Shown here piece by piece: positions 33,740 to 40,735 of a DNA stretch of 41,626 nt. This DNA comes from Candidatus Saccharimonadota bacterium. Lineage in GTDB: Bacteria > Patescibacteriota > Saccharimonadia > Saccharimonadales > Saccharimonadaceae. The position numbers and the translations under genes are program-made. Below the pieces are notes generated by a model that was given only the letters and a program-made list of their open reading frames with translations, had not been told where the DNA came from and did not search any database. Every line of letters starts with the position of its first letter. The stretch's first letter is position 1. The stretch is taken from positions 1 through 41,626 of the forward strand of contig JAFWCN010000014.1 of assembly GCA_017536895.1 (NCBI GenBank), in the 5' to 3' direction.

Positions 33740-34360
33740 TTACTCCTTTCCCTCCACGCTTACGATTCCTTTTTTCGGACCAGGCACAGCGCCTTTTAGC
33801 CCAATCAAATTATTCTCCGCGTCAATATAAGCCACGGTCAAATTCTTCACGGTCACTCTGTCATGCCCCATTCGACCAGGCATCTTTCGACCTTTAAATA
33901 CTTTTTGTGGATACATTGAACCAATTGAACCAACCCGACGAATATTCCCCTTAAAACCGTGGGTATTTCTTGATTCATTAAAATTGTGACGTTTTACCGT
34001 ACCAGCAAAGCCTTTACCTTTGCTTGTACCCGTCACAGTAACCTTGTCACCAATCTTAAAGCTTTCTACGGTGATAGCATCACCAAGCTTCATGCCTTCT
34101 GGAATTTCTTCAATGCGAAATTCTTTGATGACTTTAGGGCTTACTTTTTCACCAGCCTTTTTAACGTGGCCAGTAACCGACTTGCTCAGATTCTTACCCT
34201 GACCAAAACCTACTTGCACAGCATTATAACCATCAGTATCGGTGGTCTTTATCTGAGTCACTGTGCAGGGGCCGGCTTGCAGAATTGTGACAGGAGTCAC
34301 AACGCCATCTTCACCGATGATCTGGGTCATACCAATTTTGGTGCCGAGAATGACTTGCAT
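33740..34360 (-). CDS. rplC: 50S ribosomal protein L3 (uL3)
   Basis: The 206-residue protein starts MQVILGTKIGMTQIIGEDGV and has the loop FKGRKMPGRMGHDRVTVKNL near the peptidyl-transferase centre. It is the first gene of the ribosomal cluster on this transcript; rpsJ (S10), which usually precedes it, is not in the window. AAAGGAA lies 6 nt before ATG. Confidence 0.98.
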   Translation of the reverse strand: MQVILGTKIGMTQIIGEDGVVTPVTILQAGPCTVTQIKTTDTDGYNAVQVGFGQGKNLSKSVTGHVKKAGEKVSPKVIKEFRIEEIPEGMKLGDAITVESFKIGDKVTVTGTSKGKGFAGTVKRHNFNESRNTHGFKGNIRRVGSIGSMYPQKVFKGRKMPGRMGHDRVTVKNLTVAYIDAENNLIGLKGAVPGPKKGIVSVEGKE

Positions 34361-34551
34361 TCTATTCCTTTCTTTCCCTTACATTGCCAATTCTGTCTCT
34401 GTACATCAGACAGAATTATTTCTCGCAATTTTTTAATATTTTTACACGTAAATAACTAGACTTTTAGGCCGGTTTCCGCTCGTGAGTTTCGGACCTCTCC
34501 TTATGTCTAGATTAACGTTCTCATTATATCACACATTTTTCCTCTTGCCAA
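34361..34551 (-). promoter_or_regulatory. Promoter and structured leader of the ribosomal-protein operon
   Basis: TTGGCA (34546-34551), 17 nt, TATAAT (34523-34528) drive a leader of about 155 nt on the minus strand. The first structure is closed by CTAGAC/GTCTAG (34455-34510) with an inner GGTCCG / CGGAAACC hairpin whose loop is AAACTCACGAG. The second is a perfect 10-bp stem AATTCTGTCT / AGACAGAATT (about 34389-34417). Ribosomal operons are commonly controlled by a product binding such leaders. Which protein binds here is not known. Confidence 0.65.
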
Positions 34552-34565
34552 CCCCTAATTTTAAA

Positions 34566-34600
34566 TAAAAAAAATCCCCCGACTGGCTGCCGGGGAGATT
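34566..34600 (-). terminator. Terminator after the 208-aa gene
   Basis: The stem AATCTCCCCG / CGGGGGATT is followed by T8 on the minus strand. It also lies directly upstream of the rplC promoter, so the ribosomal operon is transcriptionally isolated. Confidence 0.85.
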
Positions 34601-34602
34601 AA

Positions 34603-35229
34603 TTAGGATTTAAAGAATTCGTCCAAAAGTTTACATAGTCTAGCATCTTGATAGACTAAACTTCTACCAACCGCTCTCAGTATTTCGTTTTCAAAATCAG
34701 AAATGTACACCCTGACCCCGTTCTTCATTGTGAGAAAATACCTCAAATACTCCTCCTGCATTGGAGGCAAACCAAGCTGATCGACAATGGCCATGATGAC
34801 ATTTTCACTTCTCTCAAAGTCATACGTCTCATACAGTTCATTTGAAACGCAGCTTCCTGAGTAAGCGAACCACTTTTCCCATCTTTCAAGTAATAGCGGT
34901 CGTATTTCTTTACCGGTATCATGATATATCATGCTTGTACCGATATTAACTAAGCGTTTGAGCTGCTCTTCAGCACAAACATTAGCTTCACCGGAAAGAA
35001 AGTCGAACTCTTTTCTCAAAAACCCTGCAAGTTTATCCCTAAGCTTATCAAGCTTATCAAAATCCGTTGTTACATAATGCCCCATGTAATTTCGGATCGA
35101 CTCAAGCACTTCTTCTGAGCTCAAATCAAAACTTGCAAAAAGCTCCTTAAGATCCTCATCCGCTTCAATCAGCGGCAAGAGTTCATCGACTCCAAGACAG
35201 AATCTCTTTTCTTCAGTATCGTTAAACAT
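34603..35229 (-). CDS. Acidic 208-residue protein of unknown function
   Basis: I recognise no family. The product is acidic, helical in composition, without signal peptide or membrane segment, so cytoplasmic. Two Cys occur (FCLGVDE, SGSCVSNE). It has an AGGGGGG ribosome site, a leader of about 80 nt and a near-perfect promoter (TTGACT, 17 nt, TATAAT). It has its own terminator and so forms a single-gene unit. Its size, acidity and control resemble the 200-residue product encoded at 36.5 kb, but I see no convincing sequence match between them. Confidence 0.82.
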   Translation of the reverse strand: MFNDTEEKRFCLGVDELLPLIEADEDLKELFASFDLSSEEVLESIRNYMGHYVTTDFDKLDKLRDKLAGFLRKEFDFLSGEANVCAEEQLKRLVNIGTSMIYHDTGKEIRPLLLERWEKWFAYSGSCVSNELYETYDFERSENVIMAIVDQLGLPPMQEEYLRYFLTMKNGVRVYISDFENEILRAVGRSLVYQDARLCKLLDEFFKS

Positions 35230-35315
35230 ACTAACCCCCCTTTATTATTATCCTATTTTTAAACTGCGGATTGATTATATTATTGACAACATAGCATAAT
35301 CATTTTCCACTCATA

Positions 35316-35344
35316 ATTATATCACACTTATGCTAAAAAGTCAA
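35316..35344 (-). promoter_or_regulatory. Consensus promoter of the 208-aa gene
   Basis: TTGACT (35339-35344), a 17-nt spacer and TATAAT (35316-35321). The spacer differs by only one base from that of the promoter at 20740-20768, which drives an unrelated small membrane protein. Confidence 0.82.
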
Positions 35345-35347
35345 TAT

Positions 35348-36424
35348 CTAAACCATATTCTCAAGATATGAATCAATAAACCCATCAATCTCACCATCAA
35401 GTACTCTATCCGGCTCTTTGGACTCATGTTCAGTTCGAGTATCTTTTACCAATTTATAAGGCTGCAGAACGTAGTTTCTAATCTGTTGCCCCCAACCAGC
35501 TGACTCACCAGCACGTAGTTCTCCAATCGTCTCAGCGTGTTGTTCCAATTGCATCTGCACCAACTTGCCCCTAAGTATTTCCATCGCTTTTTCTTTATTC
35601 TGAAGCTGTGACCGCTCATTTTGAATTGCGACCACTGTATTTGTCGGCAAATGCGTAATCCTCACCGCCGAATTCGTCGTATTTACCGACTGCCCACCGT
35701 GCCCACCAGCATGGTAAACATCAATACGCAAATCCTTTTCATCGATTTCTACCTCTGTCGAAGCCTTAATTACCGGCAACACCTCCACCAGCGCAAACGA
35801 AGTCTGCCGGAGATTATTTGCATTAAAGGGCGATAAACGTACTAATCGATGTACTCCATGTTCAGATTTCAACGTCCCATAAACATTCACCCCCGACACC
35901 TCATAAACCGCGGTCTTAATTCCTGCTTCTTCGCCGACAACTCTTTCAAGACAAACCGCTTTAAACCCTTTCGATTCAAAAAACCTCAGATACATCCGCT
36001 CCAGCATCGAAGCCCAATCCATCGCTTCCGTTCCACCTGCCCCCGAAGTAATCCTCAGAATCGCATTATTAGCATCATACGGCCCCTGAAACCTCAAAGC
36101 TTTCTTCAACTCTTCAAATTGAAGCTCCATCGCCTCAATCTGCCCCTTAATCTCATCTTTCAAATCTTCTTCCGCCATATCCGTCAACTCTTTCAAATCG
36201 CTAATCTGAGTCTTCAAAAGTTCCCACGGCTGCACCTCATCAGAAAGCTTCGCGAGCTCCTGGTTTTTCTCTGTTGCCACCGCCACATCCTTCCAAATAT
36301 CCGGCTCCGCCACTTGCTTTTCCAGCTCACCAATCAATTCCAATTTCTTGCTAATGCCAAGTCTCTCATACACCTTCAAAAACTCCCCCTCAAGTTCAGC
36401 CAATTTTTTCGTCAATTCCTGCAT
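35348..36424 (-). CDS. prfB: Peptide chain release factor 2, without programmed frameshift
   Basis: The 358-residue factor has the stop-codon recognition motif SPF in RLSPFNANNLRQTSF and the hydrolysis motif GGQ in HAGGHGGQSVNTT. It releases peptides at UAA and UGA, so UGA is a stop in this organism, consistent with UGA-ended genes here. The reading frame is continuous from MQELTKKL; the autoregulatory +1 frameshift site near codon 25 found in many bacteria is absent. TATAAT (36434-36439) ends 9 nt before ATG, so the leader is at most a few nt. Confidence 0.95.
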   Translation of the reverse strand: MQELTKKLAELEGEFLKVYERLGISKKLELIGELEKQVAEPDIWKDVAVATEKNQELAKLSDEVQPWELLKTQISDLKELTDMAEEDLKDEIKGQIEAMELQFEELKKALRFQGPYDANNAILRITSGAGGTEAMDWASMLERMYLRFFESKGFKAVCLERVVGEEAGIKTAVYEVSGVNVYGTLKSEHGVHRLVRLSPFNANNLRQTSFALVEVLPVIKASTEVEIDEKDLRIDVYHAGGHGGQSVNTTNSAVRITHLPTNTVVAIQNERSQLQNKEKAMEILRGKLVQMQLEQHAETIGELRAGESAGWGQQIRNYVLQPYKLVKDTRTEHESKEPDRVLDGEIDGFIDSYLENMV

Positions 36425-36450
36425 ATAACATCAATTATAACATAGAAAAA

Positions 36451-36470
36451 CCCCAGCTAGTTAGCTGGGG
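36451..36470 (-). terminator. Terminator after the 200-aa gene
   Basis: Perfect stem CCCCAGCTA / TAGCTGGGG followed by TTTTTC on the minus strand, ten bases after the gene's stop codon. Confidence 0.85.
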
Positions 36471-36480
36471 TACCCCCCCA

Positions 36481-37083
36481 TCAGTACATTGCGAACACCT
36501 GCTCAAGCAAAGGTATTAGTTCATCACCCTGCTCAACCAGTCTCTTTTTGGCATCCTCGAGTATTTCTGTCTCGCAGTATGCTTCATCCATGTACATGAT
36601 GTCGAGAGTTACTTCATATAACTCCTCTTCATCAAGAAAATTTGATAGTACATTAATAATCGCTTCAACCCGCTCATAGCAGAAAACATAGTTTTCATAC
36701 TCATCATTTGAGTAGTAATACGGCATAAAGATTTCTCCGAAATCCTCTTCTATATCCTTTTTCGCATAGTAGTTATCCGCTATATCGAGCTTCATCAGGT
36801 ACATCACCACGAAATAAAGCTCCGGGTCGTTCAGACTCATCATCTCTGGCCTCATAAAGCCATTTACCGTCAATACTTCTTTAACATCCTCTACCATTGA
36901 AGCAAGTTCAAGCTTCTCGGCATCGGAGTATTCGTCATTGTACATAAAACTATTGACACTACCGTTTCTCACCGCAAGGACAAATTCTTCCACGCTGAGA
37001 TCCCCGTAGATTCTCGCCAATGGCTCCGGTACCCACCGAAATTTAAAAGTATTAATCTCTGACGCTGGTTTACAAAAACTCAT
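36481..37083 (-). CDS. Acidic 200-residue protein of unknown function
   Basis: No family is recognised. The product is strongly acidic and rich in Tyr, Met, Glu and Asp, with no signal peptide or membrane segment. It has a strong AAGGAGGGGGA ribosome site before ATG. It is the second cistron of a short transcript: a 21-residue hydrophobic ORF ends 10 nt upstream, its stop codon touching this gene's ribosome site. Promoter TTGATT, 17 nt, TATAAT and a terminator of its own complete the unit. Confidence 0.82.
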   Translation of the reverse strand: MSFCKPASEINTFKFRWVPEPLARIYGDLSVEEFVLAVRNGSVNSFMYNDEYSDAEKLELASMVEDVKEVLTVNGFMRPEMMSLNDPELYFVVMYLMKLDIADNYYAKKDIEEDFGEIFMPYYYSNDEYENYVFCYERVEAIINVLSNFLDEEELYEVTLDIMYMDEAYCETEILEDAKKRLVEQGDELIPLLEQVFAMY

Positions 37084-37093
37084 TTCCCCCTCC

Positions 37094-37159
37094 TTATTCC
37101 ATCCTATCCAAGATTACAACAACCATTATTATTATCGTGATAGATACAAACCAATACAT
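37094..37159 (-). CDS. 21-residue hydrophobic membrane peptide (small ORF)
   Basis: The ORF reads MYWFVSITIIIMVVVILDRM then Glu and TAA, a single membrane-spanning helix with charged residues only at its end. It is preceded by AAGGAGGGGGGA directly before the ATG, as strong as the site of the gene that follows. Its TAA is immediately followed by that gene's ribosome site, which suggests coupled translation. Such peptides can be regulators or subunits of membrane complexes, or act as leader peptides. Nothing shows which applies here. Confidence 0.62.
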   Translation of the reverse strand: MYWFVSITIIIMVVVILDRME

Positions 37160-37223
37160 TCCCCCCTCCTTGTTCGCAAAAAATTAAGGTTCAAGCCATC
37201 ACTAAACAACAACTACTAGATTA

Positions 37224-37252
37224 ATTATATCACAATTTTCACAAAAAATCAA
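37224..37252 (-). promoter_or_regulatory. Promoter of the small ORF and 200-aa gene
   Basis: TTGATT (37247-37252), 17 nt, TATAAT (37224-37229) on the minus strand. The -35 box touches the end of the terminator stem of the preceding gene, so terminator and promoter are fused into one compact unit. Confidence 0.78.
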
Positions 37253-37271
37253 CCTCCCCATAAGGGGAGGT
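37252..37271 (-). terminator. Terminator after the 167-aa gene
   Basis: Stem ACCTCCCC / GGGGAGGT with loop of four, then TGATTTTTTG on the minus strand. Confidence 0.82.
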
Positions 37272-37291
37272 CATCCTAAAGTACTAGTTTA

Positions 37292-37795
37292 TTACCTGAC
37301 CGGTATTGCACCTTTAAGTGGAATCATTTCCATCTTTTCGACCGTAAAGTCTTCTCTTATATCCGAAATAACGTCCTGCACGTTTGCATCAAGAGCCTGA
37401 ATAATCAGATTGACTTCGCTCTGCCAATGTTTGAGCCCTTCCGGAATACATTCTCCCAAAATCAACGCTTCAATTTCCTGAAGGTACTGCTCCCTGAGCT
37501 TTTCATTAGTTTTCAATTCTTCGAAGAACCCCTTCGTCATCAGGAATGGCGAATACTCACTAACCATTGCATCAGCCGGAAACATACCGGTTTTGTAGAA
37601 GTCTTTTCTGAGTTTTTCAGAACAACGTACCAGATATCTTCTATCTTCGTCGCCAATCTTCGGCACCAATGCCGAAACGCCACATTCGAGAAAACGACGG
37701 CTGTTCTTGAAGGAAGCATCTACGTCAGAGCATGTCGTTACATAAAGTACCGCAAAATCATAAACGCCGAATTCTTTTCTAGTTAATAAACTCAT
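37292..37795 (-). CDS. 167-residue protein of unknown function, paralogue of the next gene
   Basis: No family is recognised, but it is clearly paralogous to the 166-residue product encoded at 38.0 kb. Both share AVLYVTTCSDV, SFK-SRR-LEC, a DEDxRYxxRCSExLR block, SxYSPFLMT and a Trp-containing helix near the C-terminus. Conserved Cys in TTCSD, LEC and RCSE suggest metal binding or redox chemistry; this is inference. No signal peptide or membrane segment is visible. AAGGAGGGTAAA precedes ATG. Promoter TTGATT (37876-37881), 17 nt, TAAAAT (37853-37858). Confidence 0.83.
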   Translation of the reverse strand: MSLLTRKEFGVYDFAVLYVTTCSDVDASFKNSRRFLECGVSALVPKIGDEDRRYLVRCSEKLRKDFYKTGMFPADAMVSEYSPFLMTKGFFEELKTNEKLREQYLQEIEALILGECIPEGLKHWQSEVNLIIQALDANVQDVISDIREDFTVEKMEMIPLKGAIPVR

Positions 37796-37852
37796 TTTAC
37801 CCTCCTTTTAAAGTACTATCTATAAATTTCCCCAATTTTTAGAGATTTAACT

Positions 37853-37881
37853 ATTTTATAACATTTTATTAAAATAATCAA
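37853..37881 (-). promoter_or_regulatory. Promoter of the 167-aa gene
   Basis: TTGATT, 17 nt, TAAAAT on the minus strand, about 20 nt after the terminator of the paralogous gene. Confidence 0.75.
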
Positions 37882-37900
37882 GTGTTAGAACAAAGAAAAA

Positions 37901-37924
37901 GCCCCTCCCGTGCACAGGAGAGGC
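37901..37924 (-). terminator. Terminator after the 166-aa paralogue
   Basis: Stem GCCTCTCC / GGAGGGGC with one G-U pair and an 8-nt loop, followed by TTTTTC on the minus strand. Confidence 0.8.
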
Positions 37925-37963
37925 CATAAAGAGGTTGTACAGGTCCCAAAAGGAACCCAAAAA

Positions 37964-38464
37964 CTAGCGCGGGAAAGTAATAACTTCCAAACCGCCTCTA
38001 GGCGAAAAATCGTCTACTATATCGGCAACGGCATCTTTTGCTTGGATGCCAAGGTCTTCCATGATTCTAGTTACCTCATTCTGCCAGTTTCTAAGATGTG
38101 CTGGTACGTCGTACCCCATCAGGATATTCGTCGTTTCGCTAATCCATCTGCTGAGCAGAGCCGGGTCATCTTTGTATTCGTTGTATTCTTCCCATGTCAT
38201 CAAAAACGGTGAATACTTACTAGCAATCGCCTCGTCAGCATAAGCACCGGTTTTAACGTGTTCATTTCGAAGGTCTTCCGAGCAACGAATGATATATCTA
38301 TCATCTTCGTCCCTAGTAAAACCCTTAATCTTACCTACAACTACACATTCCAGTAACCTTCTGCTGTGTTTGAAACTCGGATTCACGTCAGAGCATGTCG
38401 TCACATACAACACTGCCGTCTCACCAACTTTCAATCTTTTTTCGCCTATAATATGTTTTTTCAT
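37964..38464 (-). CDS. 166-residue protein of unknown function, paralogue of the previous gene
   Basis: It shares the Cys-containing blocks with the 167-residue neighbour (AVLYVTTCSDV, LLEC, IIRCSEDLR, SKYSPFLMT). The two are a tandem duplication that has diverged beyond the core. I start it at ATG 38464 (MKKHIIGEKR), 5 nt after AAGGAGGG; the frame is open eight codons further up but that would place the ribosome site inside the gene. Promoter TTGAAT (38565-38570), 17 nt, TAAGAT (38542-38547), with a CTCTCG-type hairpin in the leader. No function can be given. Confidence 0.83.
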   Translation of the reverse strand: MKKHIIGEKRLKVGETAVLYVTTCSDVNPSFKHSRRLLECVVVGKIKGFTRDEDDRYIIRCSEDLRNEHVKTGAYADEAIASKYSPFLMTWEEYNEYKDDPALLSRWISETTNILMGYDVPAHLRNWQNEVTRIMEDLGIQAKDAVADIVDDFSPRGGLEVITFPR

Positions 38465-38541
38465 ACTACCCTCCTTTTTAAGGTGCAATCCTTTGAGAAA
38501 TAACGGATTCGCTCTCTACTATTTTTCGAGAGGTATCTACT

Positions 38542-38570
38542 ATCTTATTACACTTTTTCAAAATATTCAA
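38542..38570 (-). promoter_or_regulatory. Promoter of the 166-aa gene
   Basis: TTGAAT, 17 nt, TAAGAT on the minus strand, divergent from the dus promoter whose -35 box lies 13 nt away. The transcribed leader contains a short CTCTC/GAGAG hairpin. Confidence 0.7.
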
Positions 38571-38582
38571 GCCCCATTTTAC

Positions 38583-38611
38583 TTGATTTTACAGGGGTTT
38601 TATGTTAAAAT
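38583..38611 (+). promoter_or_regulatory. Promoter of dus
   Basis: TTGATT (38583-38588), 17 nt, TAAAAT (38606-38611), ending 7 nt before ATG; transcription should begin at or next to the start codon. Confidence 0.72.
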
Positions 38612-38618
38612 ATGCCCC

Positions 38619-39566
38619 ATGATTTGGAATGAGCATAAGAGACCATTTTTCATACTTGCTCCTATGGAGGGCGTGACAGACATTATGTTTCGTCAAGTCA
38701 TCGCGCACGCCGGTCGTCCAGATTTATTCTTTACCGAGTTTACTAATGTCTCATCCTACGCCTCTGACAAAGGCCGCGCAAACGCCCTGGAGCGCCTCGA
38801 AATCGCCCCCTCCGACAAACCCATCATTGCTCAAATCTGGGGCAAAAATCCCGAACACTTTGCGGAAACTTGCCAGGCGCTTGAATCACTCGGTTTTTCA
38901 GGAGTAGATCTTAATTTCGGTTGCCCCGACAAACACGTCAACAAAGCTGGCGGTGGCGCAGCCATGATCAGAACTCCCGACCTAGCTATAGAATGCTTCA
39001 GAAACGCTGCGAAAAGCACCAATCTCCCTGTTTCCGTCAAAACTCGCCTCGGCTGGAGTCAACCTGAGGAATTCCGTGAGTGGCTTCCGGTCCTATTAAA
39101 CGAGCACCCTGCCGCCCTCACCGTTCACCTTCGTACCAAGAAAGAAATGAGTAAAGTCCCCGCCCACTTCGAGCTAATCCCTGAAATCATCAAATTACGC
39201 GATGAAATCAGCCCCGAAACTAAATTAATTATTAACGGCGACATCAAAGACCGCGCCCACGCCCTAGAGCTCCATACCAAATATCCTGAGATAGACGGCT
39301 TCATGATTGGCCGTGGTGTCTTTGCCAACCCTTACTGCTTCACTGACCACACCCCCACCCGCGACGAGTTAATGGAACTCTTAAAAATGCACTTAAGCTT
39401 ATACGAAAAGTACATCGCCGACCATTATGCTTCTTACGAGACTCTGAAGCATTTCTTCAAAATTTACATCAACAACTTCCCGGGTGCGAAAGAGCTTCGC
39501 ACCAAACTTATGGAAACCCACTCCGTCGCAAAAGCTCGTGATATCATAGCGAAAGCATCATTTTAA
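38619..39566 (+). CDS. dus: tRNA-dihydrouridine synthase
   Basis: The 315-residue flavoenzyme has a TIM-barrel Dus fold: APMEGVTDIMFRQV at the start, the active-site segment VDLNFGCPDKHVNKAGGGAA with the catalytic Cys, the SVKTRLGW strand, HLRTK (usually HxRT), and the FMN phosphate region FMIGRGVFANPYCF. It reduces uridines in the D-loop of tRNAs using NADPH and FMN. The frame is open 110 codons upstream, but those lie on the far side of the promoter; ATG 38619 is the start. It converges on the ORF6N gene with a 9-nt overlap. Confidence 0.93.
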   Translation: MIWNEHKRPFFILAPMEGVTDIMFRQVIAHAGRPDLFFTEFTNVSSYASDKGRANALERLEIAPSDKPIIAQIWGKNPEHFAETCQALESLGFSGVDLNFGCPDKHVNKAGGGAAMIRTPDLAIECFRNAAKSTNLPVSVKTRLGWSQPEEFREWLPVLLNEHPAALTVHLRTKKEMSKVPAHFELIPEIIKLRDEISPETKLIINGDIKDRAHALELHTKYPEIDGFMIGRGVFANPYCFTDHTPTRDELMELLKMHLSLYEKYIADHYASYETLKHFFKIYINNFPGAKELRTKLMETHSVAKARDIIAKASF

Positions 39567-40583
39567 CTTCAATTCCGGATTACACATTAGCATGTCGACG
39601 ATCGCATCCATGGATTTCCTTGTCAATTCAGTTTTCAATTCCATAATAGTCGTAATCGATTTGCCAGCATCCTTAGAAGAAGCACCAGAATGATAAATCA
39701 TTTCATCTTTAGTTTTATAATCAATTACAATGAATCTATCATGCAATGTTCCGCAAGTCTTAATAAACTTAATGTTTTTATCAGGATACTCTAATTTAAA
39801 ATCTTCATAATCACTTTCATGCAAATAATGACATACGTTGTCACTAAATATAATTATTTCTACATTTTTCCGAGCTTTGGAAAGCAATCTCAGAGTCCTT
39901 ATATCTATATAGTCGTCTAGTATATAAATTTTACTCTTAGCCCTACTATAAATAGTTTGATATATTTCTTTAGCTTTAACCAATTCACCGTTCATCAACA
40001 AATACTCTTGATGCTCTGAAAAACTATTAAAGTCCAGCAAAATCGGCGAAATCTCATCACGCATAATTGCCTTTTCAGCCTTTTTCTCCACCTCAATTAA
40101 TCGTTGATCCATAGCAGTAATCTCTCCTTCTACTTTATTCAATTTTTCACTATTAGTAGTAATCAAAGCAATTGTCCTCAACTCCTCGCGTTGGTTTAGA
40201 ATTATACTATTCTCAAAAATATAATCCTTCATCGCCTTAAACACTCGTATTAAAGCCCGACTTTGTTTAATGGCAAGATCACCCCTTAATACAGTCATTA
40301 GCATATAGATTCCTTGCTCGGTAAAAACATAGGGACGATATCTCTTTCCTCCTTGCCCTTCTATTTTTGAGGTGCCATTTTGGCACCTCAAAAATTCCTC
40401 AGCAGTAAGCTGAAACATAAAATCTTCGCCTTCAAATCTTTCTATATTCCTTTTAACCTGCCTATTAAGATATTTAGTGTCATAACCGTATATCATCGCC
40501 AAATCATAATCTAACATTACCTTCTTTCCGCGAATTATATATATTTTATCTCTAATTAACTCACTGGTAATTCTGTTCAACAT
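39558..40583 (-). CDS. ORF6N-domain protein with C-terminal HKD/phospholipase-D-like region
   Basis: The 341-residue product begins with an ORF6N domain (about 1-120; VMLDYDLAMIYGYDTKYLNR and YRPYVFTEQGIYMLMTVL), a DNA-binding module of phage antirepressors. A coiled coil follows, then a C-terminal region with LHDRFIVIDYKTKDEMIYHS and GASSKDAG, which resembles the HKD/PLD fold with Arg in place of the Lys. Such fusions occur widely in accessory regions. The role could be DNA-linked regulation or defence, but this is inference. The start is ATG 40583 with GGAGG 5 nt upstream; promoter TTGAAA (40636-40641), 18 nt, TATAAT (40612-40617). It may be horizontally acquired. Confidence 0.82.
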   Translation of the reverse strand: MLNRITSELIRDKIYIIRGKKVMLDYDLAMIYGYDTKYLNRQVKRNIERFEGEDFMFQLTAEEFLRCQNGTSKIEGQGGKRYRPYVFTEQGIYMLMTVLRGDLAIKQSRALIRVFKAMKDYIFENSIILNQREELRTIALITTNSEKLNKVEGEITAMDQRLIEVEKKAEKAIMRDEISPILLDFNSFSEHQEYLLMNGELVKAKEIYQTIYSRAKSKIYILDDYIDIRTLRLLSKARKNVEIIIFSDNVCHYLHESDYEDFKLEYPDKNIKFIKTCGTLHDRFIVIDYKTKDEMIYHSGASSKDAGKSITTIMELKTELTRKSMDAIVDMLMCNPELKLK

Positions 40584-40690
40584 TATATCCTCCATATTAT
40601 ATTTATGCGAAATTATAGACACAGCTTAATAGTTTTTTCAACCCCCCACTAAACCTAATGCCTTTTATCGCAAATCAATCAATCCTGAAG

Positions 40691-40735
40691 TTGATTTTCG
40701 CCATTATTTATAGTAATATCATCTCAGGAGCAAAC
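40691..40735 (+). promoter_or_regulatory. Promoter and ribosome site of murD
   Basis: TTGATT (40691-40696), 17 nt, TAATAT (40714-40719), then CAGGAG four nt before the ATG. Confidence 0.7.

Noticed and set aside
38289-38618. N-terminal extension of 110 residues on the tRNA-dihydrouridine synthase
   Set aside because: It covers the dus promoter and the start of the opposite gene; the Dus fold begins at the ATG at 38619.
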